A stretch of DNA of 64,000 nucleotides from Elusimicrobiota bacterium (GTDB lineage: Bacteria; Elusimicrobiota; Elusimicrobia; UBA1565; UBA9628), in assembly GCA_016218545.1 (NCBI GenBank), contig JACRDQ010000036.1:310001-374000 (forward strand), written 5' to 3'. The notes beneath the pieces are model-generated. The model worked only from the letters and a program-made list of their open reading frames with translations, had not been told where the DNA came from and did no database searches. Position 1 is the stretch's first letter, and the number at the start of each line of letters is the position of its first letter. Position numbers and translations under genes: made by a program. Shown piece by piece: positions 1 to 8,401 of this stretch.

Positions 1-855
1 GCCGCGGTCGACGACCCGGACGTGTTCCGGGCGCGGTACATGTACGACCCGGACAGCTTCTCAGGGACGCACGCCTTCCTCGGCCGCCTCTACAAGGGCC
101 TGACTGACCGGAAGGCGGACCCCAAGGTCCTGGCCAAGCTCGCGGCCCTGGCCAGGAAGTACGGGATCCAGGACGTGCTCAAGCAGGTCCCGGAAGAGAC
201 GCCCTCTCTCAACCTCGAGTGCGCGGCCCTCAGCATCGACCTCCGGGCCCCGGTCCTCGTGGAGTCCGTGGAAGCGACCGGCCAGGCGCCGGCCGCGACC
301 CGGGAGGAGATGGTCAACCTCAGGTTCTCCTTCCGCGACTCCGACGGCGCCCCGAGGATCCCGTTCACGGGCCGGGTCTTCGAGCGCGCCTTCCGCAAAG
401 AGGCGGGCGGCGTGGCCTCGGTCCACCGGGTCAGCGGAAGGCTGGCGCCGGACCAGAGCGCCATCGAGGAGCTCACGGTCTCGTTCGATCACGAGCCGTC
501 GCACTACCCGGGGCACAACGCCGGGCTCGAGATCGCGCCCGAAGTCTACAAGAACCCGCGCCGCACGCTCCACGAGCGCTGGAGCGTGACCATGGCGAAC
601 ATCCCGCTCTTCAGCAGCGACGCGGGACTCGGCGCCCTGCGCTTTGCGGTCCAGGTGAGGGTCGGCGCGGAGAGGCCCCAGGGCTTCGCCATCACCCGGG
701 CGGAGTACCTGTCTACGACCGAGGACACCTGGACCCAAAACGACGCGGACGGCAGGCCCGTGGAGAAGAGACAGTCCCGCCGCGCAGGCGGCCTCGACGT
801 CTCGCGCCTCTCGAGCGCGAACGCCAGGCTCAACTTCGCTCCGCCGAAGCGCTAG
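1..855 (+). CDS. Hypothetical protein, 5' end outside window
   Basis: The frame is open from the first base, so the true start lies upstream. A GTG at 22 and an ATG at 40 are the first possible internal starts but need not be used. About 284 residues are visible. The sequence is hydrophilic, mixed alpha/beta in character and rich in Arg, Glu and Pro. It has no membrane segment, Cys motif or catalytic signature that I recognise. The last 30 residues are basic and polar, ending APPKR. The stop codon TAG (853-855) is interleaved with the stop of the convergent GH13 gene at a shared CTAG. Codon use matches the neighbouring genes, which supports it as real. I do not recognise the family and assign no function. 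Confidence 0.7.
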   Translation, partial: AAVDDPDVFRARYMYDPDSFSGTHAFLGRLYKGLTDRKADPKVLAKLAALARKYGIQDVLKQVPEETPSLNLECAALSIDLRAPVLVESVEATGQAPAATREEMVNLRFSFRDSDGAPRIPFTGRVFERAFRKEAGGVASVHRVSGRLAPDQSAIEELTVSFDHEPSHYPGHNAGLEIAPEVYKNPRRTLHERWSVTMANIPLFSSDAGLGALRFAVQVRVGAERPQGFAITRAEYLSTTEDTWTQNDADGRPVEKRQSRRAGGLDVSRLSSANARLNFAPPKR

Positions 856-2297
856 CCCAGGACGAGGCTGCTCCGAGGAGGAAGGGAGAGAGCCTTGAAG
901 GGCTTGTGCTGACCAAGCGCGCCATGTCCGTCGGAGAACAGGACCCTGCCCTGGGCCGCGGCTGACAGGGCCGGAGGCACGGGCTTGGCCTGGCGCGAGA
1001 GGTTGAGGAGGACCGCGGCGCTCTCGCGGCCCAGCAGCCTCCTGAAAGCGTAGACCCCGTCCTTGGCCCAGAGCCGCTCGAAGCTCCCGCGCCTGAGCGC
1101 TTTGCTGCTCCGCCGCAGGCTGATGAGCTGCTTGAAGAACTCCAGCAGGCCGCGGTTCCAGCGGCTAGGCTCCCAGGGGAAGGCCCTGCGGCAGTCCGGA
1201 TCGCGGCCGCCCTGCATGCCGATCTCATCTCCGTAGTAGACGCAGGGAACTCCGGGGAAGCAGAACATGAAGACCGCTGCCAGGCGCAGGGCGGTCTCAT
1301 CCTTGCCTGCCAGGGTCAGGAAGCGCGGGGTATCGTGACTGCCCAGGAGGTTCAGCTGGTGGAGGTTCACGGACAGGGGATAGCGGGCCAGCACGCGGTC
1401 GATGGCGGAGGCGAAGCCCCGGAGACCGAGGGGCTCGACGAGCTTGTAGCCGTCCGCCCTCCTCGCCTGCGACGCGTCCAGGCGGTCGCAGAAATGCGAC
1501 AGCACGGCCTTGGTGACGGAGTAGTTCATGGTGGCGTCGAACTGGTCGCCCTTGAGCCAGCGGCCGGCCTCGCCCCAGATCTCGCCTACGATGTAGGCCT
1601 CGGGTTTCACGGCCTTGACCCTGCGCCGGAACTCCCTCCAGAACGCGTCATCGTCGATCTCGTTGGGCACGTCCAGGCGCCAGCCGTCGATGCCCGCCTC
1701 CAGCCAATGCTCAGCCACCCTGAAGATGAAGGCGCGCACCGCGGGGTGGTCCGTGTTGAGCTTGGGCAGGGCTGGCAGGCCCCACCAGGCCTTGTACCCG
1801 CAGGGCCCGCGGCCGGAAGGATAGGGCTGGATGCGCCGGCCGGCTTTGAGGCGTCTGCGGTCGAAGTGGAACCAGTCGAAGTACGGGGAGGCCGGCCCGT
1901 TCTCCACGGCGTGATGGAACGGAAAGAACCCGCGGCCGGCGTGGTTGAAGACCCCGTCGAGCAACACGCGCATGCCGCGGCGGTGCGCGCCCTTGAGGAA
2001 CGCCTCGAAGGCCGCGTTGCCCCCCAGCAAGGGGTCCACGCTGAGGTAGTCGCAGGTGTGGTAGCGGTGGTTCGCGGCCGAGGCGAAGATGGGCGTGAGA
2101 TACACCGCGGTGACGCCCAGGTCCCGCAGGTAGTCGAGCTTCTCAGCCGCGCCCCAGAGGTCCCCTCCCTTGAACCCGTGGGGGGTCGGCGGGGACTCCC
2201 ACGGCTCCAGGCGCGGGACCGCCCTGCTGCGGGAGCTTTTGGCGAAGCGGTCAGGGAAGATCTGATAGAAGACCGCGTCCTGCACCCACGGGAGCAT
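852..2297 (-). CDS. GH13 alpha-glucosidase (neopullulanase/cyclomaltodextrinase type)
   Basis: A 481-residue glycoside hydrolase of family GH13, which cleaves alpha-1,4 (and often alpha-1,6) glucans or cyclodextrins by a retaining mechanism. Visible motifs are DGVFNH near residue 112 (region I), GWRLDVPNE with nucleophile D209 (region II), VGEIWGE with acid/base E239 (region III) and LGSHDTPRF with D322 (region IV). The wording of regions II-IV is typical of the neopullulanase/cyclomaltodextrinase subgroup. That subgroup usually carries an extra N-terminal domain of about 120 residues. This protein starts directly at the barrel (MLPWVQDAVFYQIFPDRF), so the domain is missing. There is no signal peptide, so it is probably cytoplasmic. 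ATG 2297 was chosen because homology begins there; the frame is open further upstream, but that stretch overlaps the preceding gene and is not protein-like. It lies 4 nt downstream of the metallopeptidase gene, so the two are probably co-transcribed. Confidence 0.9.
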   Translation of the reverse strand: MLPWVQDAVFYQIFPDRFAKSSRSRAVPRLEPWESPPTPHGFKGGDLWGAAEKLDYLRDLGVTAVYLTPIFASAANHRYHTCDYLSVDPLLGGNAAFEAFLKGAHRRGMRVLLDGVFNHAGRGFFPFHHAVENGPASPYFDWFHFDRRRLKAGRRIQPYPSGRGPCGYKAWWGLPALPKLNTDHPAVRAFIFRVAEHWLEAGIDGWRLDVPNEIDDDAFWREFRRRVKAVKPEAYIVGEIWGEAGRWLKGDQFDATMNYSVTKAVLSHFCDRLDASQARRADGYKLVEPLGLRGFASAIDRVLARYPLSVNLHQLNLLGSHDTPRFLTLAGKDETALRLAAVFMFCFPGVPCVYYGDEIGMQGGRDPDCRRAFPWEPSRWNRGLLEFFKQLISLRRSSKALRRGSFERLWAKDGVYAFRRLLGRESAAVLLNLSRQAKPVPPALSAAAQGRVLFSDGHGALGQHKPFKALSLPPRSSLVLG

Positions 2298-2301
2298 GGC
2301 C

Positions 2302-5300
2302 CTATGATACCATGCCCAGGCTCCGCAGGACCTTCCGGATGAGGGCGCGGCCCGCTCCTGCGAGCGTCCAGTTCCTCTGCAGACGGATCCCATGGGCCTT
2401 GGCAGCCGCGCGGATGGCGGCCTCATGCGGCATGGCGCCCGAGGCATCCATGTCGTTCAAGAGCACCTGGCGCATGGCAGCAGGGATGTTGGAGGCCTTG
2501 GCGAAGAGGGTAGGGATGACCAGGGCCTCGGCCAAGGCGGCGCCTGCAGCGTCGCCCAGCTCCGCCTTGAGGGCCTTGCGCAGCTTCCAGGCGAAGCCTC
2601 CCCAGGCCTGGCCCTGGTCGTGCGCCTCATCCTCGCGGCCGTACTGGTAGGCGTTCTCCCCGGTGCGGATGTAGTCCACGCCATCGCGGGGTTTCTTGTA
2701 GAAGCCCTCGCCGATGACGGGATGGTCGAGGATGAACATGGCGAAGATGTCGCCCCAGCCCTCGGAGAGGCCGCTGTTCACGATGCCGCCGATCATGTCG
2801 TCGAGGAAGTGGCCGTACTCATGCAGGACGACCGCGTCGTAGGCCGTGTTGGCGCAGCGCTCGCTGGACTTGAAGAAGTTCAGGCTCGGTGAGCCCGGCA
2901 TGTAGTACGCGTTGCACTCGTCGTCGATGTTGACGTTGACCGGGAGCACGCGGTCGACGCGACTGTCGTCGAGGCCGTGGGACTTGGCCCAGTCGTGCGC
3001 CCGGGTGGCGAGCAGGTAGGCGTTGACCTGGGCCACGGCCTCCTCGGACCGGCCTTCAGGGTTGAAGACGACCGCGGTCTCCTTGCCGTCGCTCAAGGAG
3101 CCGCCGACCAGGAGGCCGCGTCCGGCGACGTTGTGGATCTGCGCCCATCGCCCTGAGAGTCCGGCAGAGAAGGCGCCTCCTCCGGGCCCGAGGTCCTCCG
3201 GGGCGGTGAAGCGTCCCTCGCCATCCGTCACCGTGGTCCGGCCGTTGCCCAACGACACGGTCAAGCCGGGCAGGGGCTGGGCAGTCATGGGAGCGTCCGG
3301 CCTGGCGGGGCCCTTGGCCACGCTGCGGCCCGCGATGCGGCCGGAGGCCAGGGAAGAAGCCCGCGAGTCCCAGGCGAAGGCCTCGCCCGTGGCCACGTCC
3401 ACGGCCGCCGCGACCGGCGCCGGGCCGCCCTCCACGAGATAGAGGGAAGCCGCGCGCCACGAACCCTTGATGAACACGACCTTCCTCCCCAGGGAGCCGG
3501 CCTTGAGCCCGCGGCCCTGGAACCGCGTCCCCAGCCGCTCCAAGGCCTTCTGTTCGAGCTGGGCTTCGGAGAAGCGCGGAGTGGCGTCCACGCGGGCGCC
3601 GGGATAGAGCTTGCCGGTCGAGGCCACAAGGTTGGGCTTGCCCTCGATCACCTTGACCGTCATGCTGAGCGCCGAGCCTTCGAGCTCCAGGACCTCCCTC
3701 TTCTGCCGGAAAAGGGCGTAGATGGTGTCCGCCTGTCGGCCCTGGCCCGGGACGCGGCGCACGTGCACGGTCGCAAGCTCCGAGTCCGAGACCCCGTAGC
3801 GGGCAGGGTCTGCGCGGATCAAGTCCCGCAGGGCCCGCTCCACGTCCTTCTCGCTGCTCGGGTCCGCTTCCAGGACCTGGGCCCCGGCTCCGGGCAGGCG
3901 GAAGAGCTCGACCGGCCTGCCGCCCTCCGGAGCCGCGGGCGCCTCGTCGAGGGACCAGCCCGCGAGCGAGCCCCCCTCGCGGGGCAGGATGGCCCGGCTG
4001 AGCAGGGCGGAGACCTTGCCGGGCACGCCTTTGATCGTGATGCCGTGGATCTTGGCCGTGGCCCGGATCTCGGCCTCATGGGGCATGCGGCCCTCCGCGT
4101 CCATGTCGTTCAACAGGACCTGGGCCATGGCCGCGGGGATGTCGTAGGGCTTGGCGTAGAAGACCGGCAGGATGAGGGACTCGACCAGGACCGAGCCCTC
4201 GGCCTCCCCCAGGGCCGCGATGAAGGACTTGCGCAGCTTCCAGGCGAACCCTCCCCAGGCCTGCCCCTGCTCGTGCACCTTGTGCCAGGGCTGGTATCGG
4301 TAGGTGTTCTCGCCGTGACGGATATAGGTCGCGCCGTCGATCGGCCGCTTGAGGAAGCCCTCGCCGATGACGGGGTCGCGCAGGATGAACATGGAGAGGA
4401 TGTCCCCCCACCCTTCGGAGAGCCCGCCGTCCGAGATGCCTCCGAGGCGGTCGTCCACGAAATGCCCGTACTCGTGCATGATCACCGAGCCGTAGGCGGT
4501 GTTCGCGCAGTCGCCGTTGGACTTGAAGAAGTTGAGGCTGGGGTTGCCGGGCGTGTAGAAGGCGTTGCACCGCTCGTCGATGTTGACGTCCACCGGGATG
4601 GGGATGTCCAGCTCCGCGGACGTCACGCCGCGCGCCTTGAGCCAATCGTGCGCGAGGTTGACGAAGCGGTAGGCGTTGACCTGCGCGATGTCGGTCTCCT
4701 CGGCTCCCGTGGGGTTGAACATGACGGTCACCTCGCGGCCGGGCTCGAGGACCCCCTCGATGGAGAGGCTGGCCCCGGTGAAGTTCGCGACCTTGGCGTA
4801 GCTACCGGTGAGGGTGGCCGTGAAGCGCCGGGCCTCCTCGGGCAGGGCGGCGTCGAGCGTGAAGCGTCCCTCGTGGTCGGTCACCACGGTCCGGCCGTCA
4901 GCCAGGCGCAGGAGGAGGTGGGGCATGGGCACAGGGGTCAGGACCGCCTCAGGCCCGGCCGGGCCTTTCTCCACCCCGCGGCCCTCCACGCGGCCGGAGA
5001 GGCGCGGGTTGGGGTCCCAGGCGAAGGCCTCGCCCGTGGTCCGGTCCACGGCCGCGGCCAGCGGCGGGGACGCTCCCGCGGCCCTGTAGAGCTCGACCGG
5101 CCGCCAGGCGCCGCCTGCGTGGACGATGGCCCTGCCTGCGTGCTCCAGGCGCAGACCGGCATCCGGCCTAGCCTGCTCCAGCCGGGACCTGGCTCGTGCC
5201 CGGAGCTCGCGCTCCGAGAAGCGCGCAACAGCGTCCACCTTCAGCTCCGGGAAGAGCCTGGCCGTGGTGGACACCACCAGGGGCCGGCCATGGATGACCT

Positions 5301-6093
5301 TGATGGTGAAGCCCAGATAGGAGCCCTGGACCTCCAGGCCGTCCTGGCGCTGGCGGAAGGAGGCATAGACCGTGTCCGCCCGGCCGCCCGTGCCGGGCAC
5401 GCGCCGCGTCTGGATCGCTGCCAGGTCCGCGCCGGACACCCCGTAGCCGCCGGGGTCCGCGTCCACCAGGCGGCGCAGGGCTGCTTCGACGTCCGCGAGG
5501 TCCGTCGGATCGGCGGAGAGCTCATGGCGCCGGCCGGCGCCGGGCAGGTCGAAGCGCCGCAGGAACCTCCCCTCTCCGGTCCCGCTGTCCGGGACGGAAG
5601 GAGCGGGGTCGAGGTCCAAGACCGGGGAGTCCTCGGACCGCAAGGCTGCGTCGAAGAACCGGGCCAGGTCGAAGCCCGCGTGGAGGGCCCTTGAGACGCG
5701 GCCGAGCAGGGACATGACGGGCCGCTCCCCTGCTCCCGCGCCGGCGTCCCCCAATTCGGGCGGGGCGAAGGCCTGGCCGACAGGGCCGAGCAGAGGCAGG
5801 GCCGGGACCGCGGCCGCTGGCAAGGCCGGCGCCGCGGCGCTCTCCAGCACTCCCGGAGCCCCTTGCCAGGACAACGGACTCTTGAAGCCGATGTCCGCGG
5901 GAAGAAGGACCCCTGCCGAGCCTGCGCCGGAACCCGGGCTCCCCGCTGGCATGAGGCGGAGCTGGACTGCGGCCGCCGGCTGCGCCGCGGCCCGGCCGCG
6001 GAGGACCGAGGCCGCGCGTGCCTGCGGGACGGGCCCGATGAGCGCCGCGGCGGAGAGGGCTCCTGCGCAGAGGAGACGGAGAGTCGTGTTCAT
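2302..6093 (-). CDS. Exported tandem-duplicated M36-like zinc metallopeptidase
   Basis: A 1263-residue protein with a Sec signal peptide (residues 1 to about 27, ending QARA). A Pro/Ala-rich linker leads into two homologous halves of about 550 residues. Each half has an FTP/propeptide-like region, a small beta domain with TTGEAFAWD or an equivalent, and a gluzincin catalytic domain. First-half zinc ligands are H540 and H544 with catalytic E541 (HEYGHFVDD) and E560 (SEGWGD). The second half repeats this exactly with H1091, E1092, H1095 and E1111. The NxDxxCNAxYxPGxPSLNFFKS block before each HEYGH is also conserved. The family is closest to fungalysin/thermolysin-type enzymes (M36/M4 neighbourhood). 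It probably degrades extracellular protein. Both active sites look intact, so neither half is obviously a pseudo-enzyme. It is co-directional with the GH13 gene downstream, which suggests a polymer-degradation unit. Confidence 0.88.
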   Translation of the reverse strand: MNTTLRLLCAGALSAAALIGPVPQARAASVLRGRAAAQPAAAVQLRLMPAGSPGSGAGSAGVLLPADIGFKSPLSWQGAPGVLESAAAPALPAAAVPALPLLGPVGQAFAPPELGDAGAGAGERPVMSLLGRVSRALHAGFDLARFFDAALRSEDSPVLDLDPAPSVPDSGTGEGRFLRRFDLPGAGRRHELSADPTDLADVEAALRRLVDADPGGYGVSGADLAAIQTRRVPGTGGRADTVYASFRQRQDGLEVQGSYLGFTIKVIHGRPLVVSTTARLFPELKVDAVARFSERELRARARSRLEQARPDAGLRLEHAGRAIVHAGGAWRPVELYRAAGASPPLAAAVDRTTGEAFAWDPNPRLSGRVEGRGVEKGPAGPEAVLTPVPMPHLLLRLADGRTVVTDHEGRFTLDAALPEEARRFTATLTGSYAKVANFTGASLSIEGVLEPGREVTVMFNPTGAEETDIAQVNAYRFVNLAHDWLKARGVTSAELDIPIPVDVNIDERCNAFYTPGNPSLNFFKSNGDCANTAYGSVIMHEYGHFVDDRLGGISDGGLSEGWGDILSMFILRDPVIGEGFLKRPIDGATYIRHGENTYRYQPWHKVHEQGQAWGGFAWKLRKSFIAALGEAEGSVLVESLILPVFYAKPYDIPAAMAQVLLNDMDAEGRMPHEAEIRATAKIHGITIKGVPGKVSALLSRAILPREGGSLAGWSLDEAPAAPEGGRPVELFRLPGAGAQVLEADPSSEKDVERALRDLIRADPARYGVSDSELATVHVRRVPGQGRQADTIYALFRQKREVLELEGSALSMTVKVIEGKPNLVASTGKLYPGARVDATPRFSEAQLEQKALERLGTRFQGRGLKAGSLGRKVVFIKGSWRAASLYLVEGGPAPVAAAVDVATGEAFAWDSRASSLASGRIAGRSVAKGPARPDAPMTAQPLPGLTVSLGNGRTTVTDGEGRFTAPEDLGPGGGAFSAGLSGRWAQIHNVAGRGLLVGGSLSDGKETAVVFNPEGRSEEAVAQVNAYLLATRAHDWAKSHGLDDSRVDRVLPVNVNIDDECNAYYMPGSPSLNFFKSSERCANTAYDAVVLHEYGHFLDDMIGGIVNSGLSEGWGDIFAMFILDHPVIGEGFYKKPRDGVDYIRTGENAYQYGREDEAHDQGQAWGGFAWKLRKALKAELGDAAGAALAEALVIPTLFAKASNIPAAMRQVLLNDMDASGAMPHEAAIRAAAKAHGIRLQRNWTLAGAGRALIRKVLRSLGMVS

Positions 6094-6310
6094 GGTCGAG
6101 ATGCTAGCAGGAAGGGGGCCGGAGGCGGATGGGCCATCAGGCGCTCGGACGGGAGTTTTTCGCCCCCTGCCTGGCTCCCGGACGGCTCATGACCCGGAGG
6201 GGTCGCAAAAGGCGCGGACAGCGCCCTGACGGGTCGCCGCCGGGCCGAGGCCGGACTTCGCGGCCTGCGCCCGGATATGTTACCATCGGCACGACGCACC
6301 GCGTCCGCCC
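6094..6310. promoter_or_regulatory. Divergent intergenic region, peptidase / HTH regulator
   Basis: 217 bases separate the metallopeptidase start (minus) from the HTH-regulator start (plus), so promoters for both must lie here. A possible plus-strand -10 box is TATGTT at 6276-6281, but I see no convincing -35 at 17 nt. Neither gene has a clear Shine-Dalgarno sequence. The regulator gene faces away from the peptidase and could control it; that is inference from orientation only. Confidence 0.35.
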
Positions 6311-7159
6311 ATGCCCACGGAATTCTCCGAGACCCTGGTCAGCCTGAGGAAAGCGGCTGATTTCCCCAGCGCCTACGCCTTCTTCCACGACAACGGCGGC
6401 AAGCCCGTCTTCAAGATCAGCTGCAGGAAATACCAGCTCATCGAGAAAGGAGAGAACCTCCCCAAGCCCCAGCGGCTGGCCCTGTTCATCTCGCTCCTGC
6501 GCCACCCTCTGGGAAGCCCCGAGGCCGCCCGTCTCGTGGCGGCCTGGCTGAGGACGCTCGTGGGCCCCGAGGTCTTCGCCTCCCTCTTCGCTCCGCTCCT
6601 GCGTCCCGGGGCGGGCTCGGGCGGTCCCACCGCGGCCCGGGAGGTCATGAGCCGCTCCCTGCGCGGCAGGCGCACCACGATCACCCCGGCCCAATACGCG
6701 CTCATCGCCAAGAGCTTCGAGCACTACTGGGTCCACACCGTACTGTCGGATTCGTCGGAAGGCTCCGACGCCCGGGCCTTGGCCCGTTGCCTGCGCAGCC
6801 CCGAGGCCAAGGTGCGCAAGGCGCTCTCCGAGCTCGAGCGCGCAGGCCTCGTCCATGAGGCGGGCAAGGGCGTCTTCCGGAGCGCCCTCTTCGGCAGGGT
6901 CCACGTGTCCCCGTCCCTGTCGGCGACGCCGAGCCTGCGCAGGAAGACCGCGGACTACGTCCGTCGCATGGAGAGGAGCGGGCAGGTGTGCGCGGGCCGG
7001 CGCCTCATCATGCACGCCGACGAGGCGGAGTTCGGGCAGTTCCTCTCGTTCTTCGTGGACTCGGTGCGCGCGGCCCAGGCCTACATCGACCCCGCGCGGT
7101 CGAGCCGCTCGGCCTTCTTCATGGTGGAAGGAAAGGTCGTCAAGCTCTTCCCTTTCTAG
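6311..7159 (+). CDS. HTH / winged-helix transcriptional regulator (family not certain)
   Basis: 282 residues. The N-terminus resembles an Xre-type helix-turn-helix: it is helical with SCRKYQLIEKGENLP around residues 36-50. A middle segment near residues 155-190 (DARALARCLRSPEAKVRKALSELERAGLV) reads as a winged helix typical of MarR/IclR-like folds. The C-terminal 90 residues are helical and end EGKVVKLFPF. The layout recalls two-part HTH regulators of the TIGR02147/DUF4423 kind, but I cannot confirm membership. It is divergent from the exported metallopeptidase, a common position for a local regulator. The stop codon lies inside a 13-bp tandem duplication (7154-7179). ATG 6311 is the only sensible start. 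The exact ligand or targets cannot be read from the sequence. Confidence 0.65.
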   Translation: MPTEFSETLVSLRKAADFPSAYAFFHDNGGKPVFKISCRKYQLIEKGENLPKPQRLALFISLLRHPLGSPEAARLVAAWLRTLVGPEVFASLFAPLLRPGAGSGGPTAAREVMSRSLRGRRTTITPAQYALIAKSFEHYWVHTVLSDSSEGSDARALARCLRSPEAKVRKALSELERAGLVHEAGKGVFRSALFGRVHVSPSLSATPSLRRKTADYVRRMERSGQVCAGRRLIMHADEAEFGQFLSFFVDSVRAAQAYIDPARSSRSAFFMVEGKVVKLFPF

Positions 7160-7179
7160 CGTCCACTTCTAGCGTCCAC
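7154..7179. repeat. 13-bp perfect tandem duplication over a stop codon
   Basis: The unit TTCTAGCGTCCAC occurs twice head to tail (7154-7166 and 7167-7179). The first copy contains the regulator's TAG stop (7157-7159). The second therefore lies wholly in the 3' untranslated region. It looks like a slippage duplication. Confidence 0.85.
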
Positions 7180-7253
7180 TCCGGAGTTTGACCCTGCTTT
7201 GAACTCCCTCGCGTACCGTATCGGCAAACAGATCGCACCTGGAGGCAGTTGCC

Positions 7254-7697
7254 ATGCACGTCAAGACCGAGGAAGCGCCCAAGACCGCCGTCCTGTCCGT
7301 CAAGCTGGTCGAATGTCTGGACTGGGATTGCCAGGACCGGCCCGGTGAGATGCTCAAGTACGCAGAACAGTTCCAGATAGAGGGGATCGACCTCGACGCC
7401 TTCTGGGCCTACACGCCGCGCACGGAGACGCCCAAGCTCGCCGCCATCGCCAAGAACGCCGCGAACCTCAGATCAGCCTTGAAAAGGCTCGGCGTCACCC
7501 CGCGCAGCTCCCGCTGCTTCACCCTGTGCGGCAAGGACCGGGCCGGGGCCCTGATCCCCGCCCTCAAGGTCCTGGCCGACGCCGGCGTCAACGTGGAGTT
7601 CGCCGACGCCTTGGCCGGGCTGGGGACCTTCACCGCCGCGATCTGGGTCAAGGATGCCGACCTAGGGAAGGCCAGGAAACTGCTCAAAGCGGCCTAG
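7254..7697 (+). CDS. ACT-domain-like small protein
   Basis: 147 residues, cytoplasmic, no signal peptide. The start is supported by GGAGG at 7241-7245, 8 nt before ATG. The protein appears to hold two tandem beta-alpha-beta units. The first contains DRPGEMLKYAEQFQIEGIDLDAFWAY. The second contains CGKDRAGALIPALKVLADAGVNVEFADAL. The DRPG and DRAG turns followed by a helix and a beta strand are the signature of ACT domains, which usually bind amino acids to regulate enzymes. There is no fused catalytic domain, so it may act as a free-standing regulatory subunit or sensor. The stop TAG (7695-7697) is interleaved with the stop of the convergent DUF3108-like gene. The ligand is unknown. Confidence 0.7.
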   Translation: MHVKTEEAPKTAVLSVKLVECLDWDCQDRPGEMLKYAEQFQIEGIDLDAFWAYTPRTETPKLAAIAKNAANLRSALKRLGVTPRSSRCFTLCGKDRAGALIPALKVLADAGVNVEFADALAGLGTFTAAIWVKDADLGKARKLLKAA

Positions 7698-8401
7698 TTT
7701 CCGACGAGCACGGTCGTGAAGGTCCGAGTGAACGGGCCCCTCTTGCCGTGGTGCTGGACCAGGAAATGAGGAGACGTCGCCGAAAGCCAATAGGTGATCC
7801 TCGGCTTGAGGATGGGCACATCCACCGTGACCTCGATCCTGGCGCAGTCGAATCTGCCCGCGGGGACGTCTAGGGTCTCGATTCCGAGGCCGGCCGCGGT
7901 CACGGTCACGGAGCGGCCCGAGAAATCGATCATGAAGTACCTCTTGCGCAGGCCGGCGGACAGAGCCTCCCGGCGCAGGAGCAGGAGCAGCGACGCGTCC
8001 GCCGCGGGCTCCATGCCGGGCTTGAGAGGGATGGTCGAGGACCGGGTCCTGCCTTTGACCAGCCTGCGGACCTGCGCGACCTCCCCCTTGACGGAGATCG
8101 TCTCGCTCGACGCCTCCCTGCCTTGGGCGTCCAGGACCCGCCTGCGAGCCTCGATGAGCCTGGCCTCCGGGTCGGTACGGATCACGACCTCCTCGACGCG
8201 GCGCTCCGAGACCATGCGGCTCGAGTAGGTGACGCCGGAAGGGTCGAAGACGTAGTCCGCGGAGACGGTCTCTTCGAGCCTGGAGCCTTGGCCGTCGGCC
8301 GGGAAGGACTTGAGGACATAGCGCTCGGCCGCGGGTCCCGCCGAGGCGAGGGGAGTCCCCGCGGCCAGCAGGCAGGCGAGCCAAGCCCGGCGGAGGCTCA
8401 T
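7694..8401 (-). CDS. Exported DUF3108-like protein
   Basis: 235 residues with a signal peptide (MSLRRAWLACLLAAGTPLASA). The mature part is nearly all beta strand. It includes a late segment with LDVPAGRFDCARIEVTVDV, then TYWLSATSPHFLVQHHGKRG. A 'G.FDC..V' strand followed by 'YWls...Hflv' resembles DUF3108-type envelope proteins, which are predicted to fold like LolA-related barrels. Its ATG overlaps the UbiA stop (ATGA at 8398-8401), so it is translationally coupled to the prenyltransferase. A role in envelope lipid or quinone handling is inference from that coupling. The stop is shared at CTAG with the convergent ACT-like gene. Confidence 0.65.
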   Translation of the reverse strand: MSLRRAWLACLLAAGTPLASAGPAAERYVLKSFPADGQGSRLEETVSADYVFDPSGVTYSSRMVSERRVEEVVIRTDPEARLIEARRRVLDAQGREASSETISVKGEVAQVRRLVKGRTRSSTIPLKPGMEPAADASLLLLLRREALSAGLRKRYFMIDFSGRSVTVTAAGLGIETLDVPAGRFDCARIEVTVDVPILKPRITYWLSATSPHFLVQHHGKRGPFTRTFTTVLVGN

